From Gammaproteobacteria bacterium (GTDB lineage Bacteria > Pseudomonadota > Gammaproteobacteria > Pseudomonadales > Azotimanducaceae): 10,822 nucleotides of DNA. This document shows positions 6,772 through 10,822 of the stretch, piece after piece. The stretch's first letter is position 1; each line of letters opens with the position of its first letter. A model generated the notes under the pieces. That model saw only the letters and a program-made list of their open reading frames with translations, ran no database searches and had not been told where the DNA came from. The stretch spans positions 1-10,822 of the forward strand of contig JABIVN010000282.1 of assembly GCA_018667205.1 (NCBI GenBank), written 5' to 3'. The translations under genes were made by a program, and so were the position numbers.

Positions 6772-6856
6772 AATTTGCTGGTAAGTAAAATTTGTAGAAA
6801 AGAGAGCGCAAGCAGAAGTAACGTTTGCTTTTTTAAAAGAAATTAAGGAGTTAAAC

Positions 6857-6886
6857 TTGCTCCGGCATGCAGGGGCTAACCCTTAG
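6857..6886 (+). other. possible 9-codon leader ORF before the TetR gene
   Basis: The AAGGAG at 6845-6850 is ideally spaced (6 nt) from a TTG at 6857, not from the TetR ATG. TTG opens LLRHAGANP followed by TAG at 6884-6886, which overlaps the TetR reading frame out of phase. This is consistent with translational coupling or control, but a TTG-started nonapeptide is weak evidence. Confidence 0.2.
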
Positions 6887-7667
6887 GGCCGAACGCGCTA
6901 TAGAGATCATCATGGAAAACTCAGACATAGATAGTGAAAACATAGATAGTGAAAACATAGATCGTGAAAACATAGATCGTGGAAACATCGCTTCTGGAAA
7001 TATCGCTTCTGGAAATATAGCTCGTGGAAACATCGCTCGCCAAGCTAATAAAAAGTTGCGTCGGCAGCGAATTCTTGACCTTGCCGTGCACCTAATCGCG
7101 ACAGATGGGATAGAGGGCTTTACGATAAACCGTCTTGCCAGAGAAGCGGGGGTATCAACACCAACGATTCACAACCTATTCGGAAAAAAAAATGACATCA
7201 TTAAAGAGTTGGTTTCGAATTTAATTCAACATATGAGTGGCTTGACCGTTCAATCCCCCCCTATCGACCCTATCGAAAACGCAAAGTTTTTTCTCGGTAA
7301 TATGATTACTGAATTCGAGAAAAATACTGACTTTTTTCGCGTCGCACTTATGTCGACAGAGCAATTAGGACTGTTTCATCCTAATTTGCCGAATGGACTC
7401 TTTCAGGAAGCACAGAAAGTGGCAGCACCGAGGAAAGAGTGGTACGAGAGCGGGTTGCTACTCGGTAATATCGAACCCAGCGTAATTATGAAGAGAGTTC
7501 ACAACAGCAATAGGCTTGGGCGACTTGATTGGGCTAGCGGCTACATTGATTTGAATCAAATGCGCCAGCAGGTTTTACAGAGCATACTTTTGGCGTACGC
7601 GTCTGATGCTAGCCCCGAATATCACGTCAGGCTGTGTGAAGAAATAAACAGCCTCAACACCCCGTAA
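6867..7667 (+). CDS. TetR-family regulator with a repeat-expanded N-terminal tail
   Basis: The protein has 266 residues, longer than the usual ~200 for TetR. The DNA-binding domain is at about 62-115: RRQRILDLAVHLIATDGIEG, then FTINRLAREAGVSTPTIHNLF with the recognition helix around 97-106. It is followed by a divergent helical ligand-binding domain; no ligand can be named. Residues 22-56 ahead of the HTH are seven tandem 5-residue units (DSENI, DRENI, DRGNI, ASGNI, ARGNI types), probably disordered, going from acidic to basic. The start is uncertain: ATG 6867 is 16 nt from the AAGGAG at 6845-6850, too far, while ATG 6912 (residue 16) has a weak site; both include the repeats. It stands alone, downstream of the IS remnant. 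Autorepression through the palindrome at 6751-6763 is plausible; control of the upstream reductase gene is speculative. Confidence 0.85.
   Translation: MQGLTLRAERAIEIIMENSDIDSENIDSENIDRENIDRGNIASGNIASGNIARGNIARQANKKLRRQRILDLAVHLIATDGIEGFTINRLAREAGVSTPTIHNLFGKKNDIIKELVSNLIQHMSGLTVQSPPIDPIENAKFFLGNMITEFEKNTDFFRVALMSTEQLGLFHPNLPNGLFQEAQKVAAPRKEWYESGLLLGNIEPSVIMKRVHNSNRLGRLDWASGYIDLNQMRQQVLQSILLAYASDASPEYHVRLCEEINSLNTP
6930..7034 (+). repeat. seven 15-bp tandem repeats inside the TetR gene
   Basis: There are exactly seven 15-bp units in frame, residues 22-56 of the TetR product. Neighbouring units are most alike (two GATAGTGAAAACATA, then GATCGTGAAAACATA, then GCTTCTGGAAATATC-like units), as expected for stepwise duplication. 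Asn-Ile is invariant in every unit. Confidence 0.95.
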
Positions 7668-7713
7668 GTCATATCACTATCACTATCACTATTATTATCA
7701 CGTAGGTCATTAG

Positions 7714-7881
7714 GCTATACGGTTGCATCGAGAGCTAAGTGAACAGCTCGCCTGCTGCGATGTTGTGGATAACAATCGCGGGCGTATCAAATCGATCACC
7801 GTGCTGGTCGACGAACCTGTACACGGCGCCCCATTAAGCCTCGTGTTCGAACAGGTCTGTCGCACTCAGCAGCGTTTTTAA
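7714..7881 (+). pseudogene. coding-like fragment of unknown family
   Basis: A 55-codon open stretch between an in-frame TAG (7711) and TAA (7879-7881) has G/C-leaning third positions and a plausible peptide (SEQLACCDVVDNNRGRIKSI, then TVLVDEPVHGAPLSLVFEQV). There is no ATG or ribosome binding site. It may be the tail of a deleted gene; no family is recognised. Confidence 0.25.
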
Positions 7882-7926
7882 AGGGCCCTATGCTAGAAAT
7901 TCTCGCCTTGATAGATCGGCAAAGTG

Positions 7927-7970
7927 CACAAGCCCCGCACAAGCCCCGCATTAGCCGCGCATTAGCCCAG
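7927..7970. repeat. four 11-bp tandem repeats
   Basis: Two identical CACAAGCCCCG units are followed by CATTAGCCGCG and CATTAGCCCAG, head to tail in non-coding DNA. Eleven bp is not a multiple of three, which fits a non-coding location. Confidence 0.9.
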
Positions 7971-8358
7971 GGTTCACCTGCAGATGATTGGCTTCATTGC
8001 CGACAATTTGTTTCGATATGTTGTTTCGTTATTAATTGCAGCGTCTCTGGGACATGGCCTTGAGGTGAGCCGCTCTCCACTTCACCCTAAACCGACACTC
8101 CGCGGCTACGGGAATGACCGTCCTGCTGTGCGGATGCATCTATTGATTTGCCGGGTGCATCCTATGCTGACCCCCGGGCTATTCAGCCCATATCGATTCA
8201 GAAGACTTTGATGGCTAAGGGCTCGACCTGACAGAAGTCTTCGCAAACACCAGTAAGAGGCGAGTCGAGGTAGGTGGATATTTTTAGCGTTATGCCATGT
8301 TGCGCCCCCACAAGGCAAAAATCTGATGGTTGAAACCACGGCAGCGCATTTAACCCGA

Positions 8359-8542
8359 CGCCAACAGAAAAGCACCTTCGCTAATCGTCCATCACCAGGT
8401 CAGCCAATAACCAAAAAACGCTGGTAGCGTTTAACCACTGCTCGTCATGCCGCGCCACTCTTTCATAAAACAGACAGGCAACCGGCTGATTCGATGCTCA
8501 GACTGTCGCTTGAAAGCCTTGTTAGAAGTTCTATCCTCACGG
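8359..8542 (-). repeat. dispersed ~185-bp repeat, copy B (inverted relative to A and C)
   Basis: Read on the minus strand this segment runs parallel to copy A: CCGTGAG at its start, then CTTCTAACA, GTCTGAG, ATCAGC, CGGTTGCCTG, AAAGAGT, TGGTTAA, TACCA, the 35-bp TGGCTGACCTGGTGAT-containing block, and CTGTTGGCG at its end. It contains a clean hairpin AAACGC-TACCA-GCGTTT (8416-8432) with a T-run on the minus strand. In copy A the TACCA loop is kept but the arms differ. Confidence 0.65.
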
Positions 8543-8965
8543 AATTTGGATAGATCTATATCAGCCGCGACGACGGAGTTTTCGGCCTAGCTTTACCGGC
8601 ATTGTGGCAAAGCCATGACCACATGGGAGTAGGACCGCTCTGATTCTCCCATTGGTTCAAACGCCAGCTTTCGAGAAAGAATTTCTGCCCACAAGATTCG
8701 GATCTGCTTTTTATATAACTTGCTCATCTCGATTTCCCGACAGCTACCACATAGCGACTTTTGTGCGTCCCGGGATCGTCACGCCCCTGACCCGCACTTA
8801 ACGGATTGTTGTTCTGCACCTGTGGGCCAGAGGTGTTTACCAGAGGATAATTTCCTTTTCGCAATCAAAAATCCTTTGCTTGGCTGCGCCTGCATTCAGG
8901 CAGTGCAGTATTATGACCCTATGGGCTTGCCCGCTTTCTACGCGCACTTTTTCACGTATATTTTG

Positions 8966-9493
8966 TCAAAAAGTTAGCTCCACGATGATGGTGTCGCTGT
9001 AGCTGCCCGCGTGTGCGTTCTGGAGGGCCGGGATACGTCCATAAACCCAGTGATTTACATTTACACCAATACCGGTGCCGTTTACTGTAACAGTGCCACT
9101 GGTGGCGTCGCCCCACACGACGGCGCGGTTAGCGGCGGTATAAAGGTTGTAGCTGAGCCTGTGGCCGCCACTGTTCATGACGCGCTGCGTATGGGTCCCG
9201 CCGCCCGCGGTGAGCGCCATGGAATACCCGACGCCGCTATCGCAGTTCACGTCAATGTTGCCGGTGCTATCAAGCGCTGCATTGCTGAACACATCATAAC
9301 TTCCAAAGTTCACCCCTGTAACGTTAAAGGTGCATGCATGCCCCTGCAGCGCTGTCAGCGCGAAGGCTAATGCGATCAGCCAAGTCACCAGCGCGTTGCG
9401 CTTGCGTGTTTCCGCAAGGGCACTTGCCGCTGCAGAGCGAGCTGGTTGACCAGTGCGGCAGACGCGGGATTTCAGGCTGATAAATGTCCTCAT
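8966..9493 (-). CDS. SCPU-domain (Csu-type) pilin subunit
   Basis: The 175-residue protein is a secreted subunit of archaic chaperone-usher pili (spore coat protein U domain). After a long N-terminal extension (1-30) comes a signal peptide (RKRNALVTWLIALAFALTAL, then QGHA) with cleavage before Cys54. The mature domain has the family pattern: CTFNVTGVNFGSYD (54-67), GNIDVNC with Cys84 as likely disulfide partner of Cys54, YSMALTAGG, a MNSGGHRLSYNLY block, VVWGD, and the closing YGRIPALQNAHAGSYSDTI then VELTF. GGAG at 7-nt spacing supports the ATG at 9493; the signal peptide could also work from a later start. It follows the usher gene, the place held by the CsuE tip adhesin in csu operons, but CsuE has two SCPU domains and this has one. 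It may be a tip or major subunit. Confidence 0.88.
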   Translation of the reverse strand: MRTFISLKSRVCRTGQPARSAAASALAETRKRNALVTWLIALAFALTALQGHACTFNVTGVNFGSYDVFSNAALDSTGNIDVNCDSGVGYSMALTAGGGTHTQRVMNSGGHRLSYNLYTAANRAVVWGDATSGTVTVNGTGIGVNVNHWVYGRIPALQNAHAGSYSDTIIVELTF

Positions 9494-9534
9494 GGTCCTA
9501 CTCCAGTGATCAATAACCCATCGGGGTTACTCAT
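9490..9534 (-). other. 14-codon upstream ORF overlapping the pilin start (ATGA)
   Basis: An ATG at 9534-9532 opens MSNPDGLLITGVGP and ends in a TGA (9492-9490) that overlaps the pilin ATG as ATGA. The hairpin TAACCC-ATCG-GGGTTA (9514-9529) lies inside it. This could couple translation to the pilin, but such a short ORF can arise by chance. Confidence 0.3.
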
Positions 9535-9658
9535 GTTACTCTTTAAACCCTAAATCAGCTGGCGGCAATCATTGATCATGATCCTTGGCAAGCGCTACAA
9601 AAAAACGTGGTTAATTAGTACGACGCCAAGATAATCATTTCGCACGTAATCAGCCCAT

Positions 9659-9686
9659 GAAAAATGTGAGCCTTTGACGAAGCCAC
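9659..9686 (-). terminator. candidate Rho-independent terminator after the usher gene
   Basis: On the minus strand GTGGCTT pairs with AAGGC-T-CAC (one bulged T, one G-U pair, 6-nt loop) and is followed by ATTTTT (9665-9660). It lies about 40 bp after the usher stop and 165 bp before the pilin start, so some usher transcripts may end before the pilin gene. Confidence 0.4.
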
Positions 9687-9725
9687 TAAGGTTTTCTCAC
9701 TAAGGTTTTCTCACTAAGGTTTTCT
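9684..9725. repeat. three perfect 14-bp tandem repeats abutting the usher stop codon
   Basis: CACTAAGGTTTTCT occurs three times head to tail (9684-9697, 9698-9711, 9712-9725). The TAG stop of the usher gene (minus strand, 9726-9724) straddles the first edge of the array, so the array forms the start of its 3' untranslated region. Confidence 0.95.
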
Positions 9726-10822
9726 ATTGGGTGGTCATCCACGCGCGTGCATTATGCGTTGATTGTATCCAACGCATTGCTTTCAAAGCCGCTGACCTGT
9801 TTTTATAAGCGCCATAGGCGACCCTATTTAGTCCTTTTGGTGAAAAGCCTGATAGATGAGCTTCGAACCCTAGCAAATTAAGTTCATCTACCAATTTTCT
9901 TGCATTTTGAAGCGATTCAAACCCTCCAGCTACGACGATGTATTTACCGTTGTGTGATTCTTCGCCGTATAGTCCATCGTCATGCAGTTCATCGTCATGC
10001 TGTTCATCGTCATACAGTTCATCGTCACGCAGTTCATCGTCACGCAGTTTATCGCCATTTGAATCAGTGCTGTCTGCTTCATCTTTCGAGTGATTTGTGT
10101 CGGTTTCTTTCTTTATTTGACCCTGCTTAATGGTGACGTCACTTTCAACCTCGATCGTCAAAGTGGACGCTATTTCACGAACCAAATCAGTGCAGATATA
10201 AGTACCCAGGTGCGGCAGCGGGTCGGTCGACTCGGGGAAAGGCAGCAAAAACTCACAACTCTGCTCTAGCCAAGTGACTCGCAGCCGATTGTTCACCGCC
10301 AGCCCGGTTAGATAAACCTCGCCCCTCAAGCCGACGGGGAAGACTTCATTGTCTTCGACGTTATCTCCAATAATTTGCGCCTGTGCGCCCGCTGGTAAAG
10401 GTTCGCCGTTTTCCAGCACCACGGTGAGCAGCGCGCCGCGCGAGCGCTTTACTGGAAACTTCAGCAGCAGGCCACTGCGGAAATACGGCACGGCGTCGAG
10501 CTGCACCGCATCGATCTTCGCATCCAGCGGTAAATCAGCCTGCTCGATGCCCACCGTGTTCTTTTGGTAAGGGCGTAGCCGTGGCAGCAGTGCATTGCCG
10601 TTGGCGTCGGTGCGCGCTACCAGTTGGTTGTCCGCGTAGATGCCCACGCCGGAATAGTCGGGCACCTGCACCACAGCAAAGCTGTCAGTGATGCGCCGGC
10701 TGAAGAAGGCGCTGCCCCCAAGGAAAGCCACGCCGCCAGTTGCGCTCCCACGAAACGCCCTCTGTCCGTTGGATTGTGCTGCTCCCAAGGTATAGGTACC
10801 AACCTGATTTTGCAAATTGAGC
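9724..10822 (-). CDS. Csu-type outer-membrane usher, C-terminal part, fused to a SPOR domain (partial)
   Basis: The frame runs in from the right edge; the apparent TTG start at 10815 is an internal Leu, so the gene begins outside the window. Counting from there, residues ~5-208 are the end of an archaic chaperone-usher platform: SATGGVAFLGG, RRITDSFAVVQVPDYSGVGI, NQLVARTDANGNALLPRLRP, IEQADLPLDAKI, then the C-terminal beta domain with VGLRGEVYLTGL and likely disulfide Cys187-Cys208 in CEFLLPF...LGTYIC. Such ushers normally end here. This one goes on in frame through a linker with acidic repeats (255-284) into a ~70-residue SPOR domain (290-361): GKYIVVAGGF, QNARKLVDELNLLGFEA, LNRVAYGAYKNRSAAL, ARAWM. 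SPOR domains bind denuded peptidoglycan in the periplasm, where the usher C-terminus lies. The extension is visibly less G+C-rich than the usher body. The next gene is the pilin. Confidence 0.88.
   Translation of the reverse strand, partial: LNLQNQVGTYTLGAAQSNGQRAFRGSATGGVAFLGGSAFFSRRITDSFAVVQVPDYSGVGIYADNQLVARTDANGNALLPRLRPYQKNTVGIEQADLPLDAKIDAVQLDAVPYFRSGLLLKFPVKRSRGALLTVVLENGEPLPAGAQAQIIGDNVEDNEVFPVGLRGEVYLTGLAVNNRLRVTWLEQSCEFLLPFPESTDPLPHLGTYICTDLVREIASTLTIEVESDVTIKQGQIKKETDTNHSKDEADSTDSNGDKLRDDELRDDELYDDEQHDDELHDDGLYGEESHNGKYIVVAGGFESLQNARKLVDELNLLGFEAHLSGFSPKGLNRVAYGAYKNRSAALKAMRWIQSTHNARAWMTTQ
9964..10053 (-). repeat. six 15-bp tandem repeats encoding the acidic DDELx linker
   Basis: Six 15-bp units encode the usher-SPOR linker as DKLRD, DELRD, DELYD, DEQHD, DELHD and DGLYG (residues 255-284). 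On the plus strand they read as GTTCATCGTCAYRCA variants. The units keep the frame, are very acidic and probably form a flexible spacer. Confidence 0.95.

Larger units (their letters stand above)
7668..8965. other. 1.3-kb region without a convincing gene
   Basis: ORFs at 7984-8211 (+), 8106-8375 (-) and 8720-8977 (+) have no ribosome binding sites, biased composition or family motifs, so I do not call them. The region holds an ATCACT hexamer run (about 7673-7697), a coding-like fragment (7714-7881), an 11-bp tandem repeat (7927-7970), an inverted pair GAAGACT/AGTCTTC flanking about 8205-8245, and copy B of the dispersed repeat (8359-8542). It looks like decayed DNA between the TetR gene and the pilus locus. 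Confidence 0.55.

Noticed and set aside
6930..7034. The TetR repeats as a pentapeptide-repeat (quadrilateral beta-helix) domain
   Set aside because: Asn-Ile in each unit resembles the centre of the motif, but the other positions (Asp/Arg/Ser) fit poorly and seven units make less than two coils; a disordered tail is simpler.
7984..8375. Overlapping ORFs on both strands in the 1.3-kb gap
   Set aside because: Neither has a start signal, coding bias or motif; composition is Arg/Cys/His-rich as expected for chance ORFs.
8413..8432. Hairpin AAACGC-TACCA-GCGTTT plus T-run as the pilin terminator
   Set aside because: It lies more than 500 bp after the pilin stop and inside dispersed repeat copy B, so it is better treated as part of the repeat.
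9011..9370. Plus-strand 119-codon ORF opposite the pilin
   Set aside because: It is the antisense shadow of a well-supported SCPU pilin gene.
9964..10053. Short regular repeats as a CRISPR array
   Set aside because: Units are 15 bp, directly adjacent, with no spacers, and lie in frame within a coding sequence.

Overview
The window looks like a gene-poor accessory region of a Gram-negative, probably gammaproteobacterial, chromosome of moderate G+C. The lineage is inferred from a Csu-type (archaic chaperone-usher) pilus locus, a CHK-type phosphotransferase, an Old Yellow Enzyme reductase and an IS3 remnant; nothing fixes the genus. Only about half of the window is convincingly coding. The rest holds decayed gene pieces, dispersed repeats and many short tandem duplications.

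Left part (1-3060): the 3' end of an unrecognised G+C-rich gene; a minus-strand CHK/EcKinase-like phosphotransferase split by a frameshift at a C6 run; a spacer with a gene fragment; and a plus-strand 255-residue protein with a C-terminal MarR-like winged helix.

Middle (3060-7670): a decayed minus-strand ORF; copy A of a ~185-bp dispersed repeat; a secreted protein made of two tandem copies of a small alpha/beta (dimeric alpha-beta-barrel-like) domain; an Old Yellow Enzyme reductase preceded by a perfect 15-bp palindrome; a partial copy C of the dispersed repeat abutting an internally deleted IS3-family element; and a TetR-family regulator with an N-terminal tail of seven 15-bp/5-residue repeats.

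Right part (7670-10822): a 1.3-kb stretch without a convincing gene that carries copy B of the dispersed repeat in inverted orientation, then a minus-strand pilus locus read from the right edge: the C-terminal part of a Csu-type outer-membrane usher, then a single-domain SCPU (spore coat U) pilin.

The most striking feature is that the usher does not stop at its normal C-terminus. It continues in frame through an acidic pentapeptide-repeat linker into a well-formed SPOR (peptidoglycan-binding) domain. This would place a cell-wall-binding module on the periplasmic side of a pilus assembly platform. A second theme is the density of 11-18-bp tandem duplications, inside and between genes, which suggests frequent slippage or duplication in this genome.
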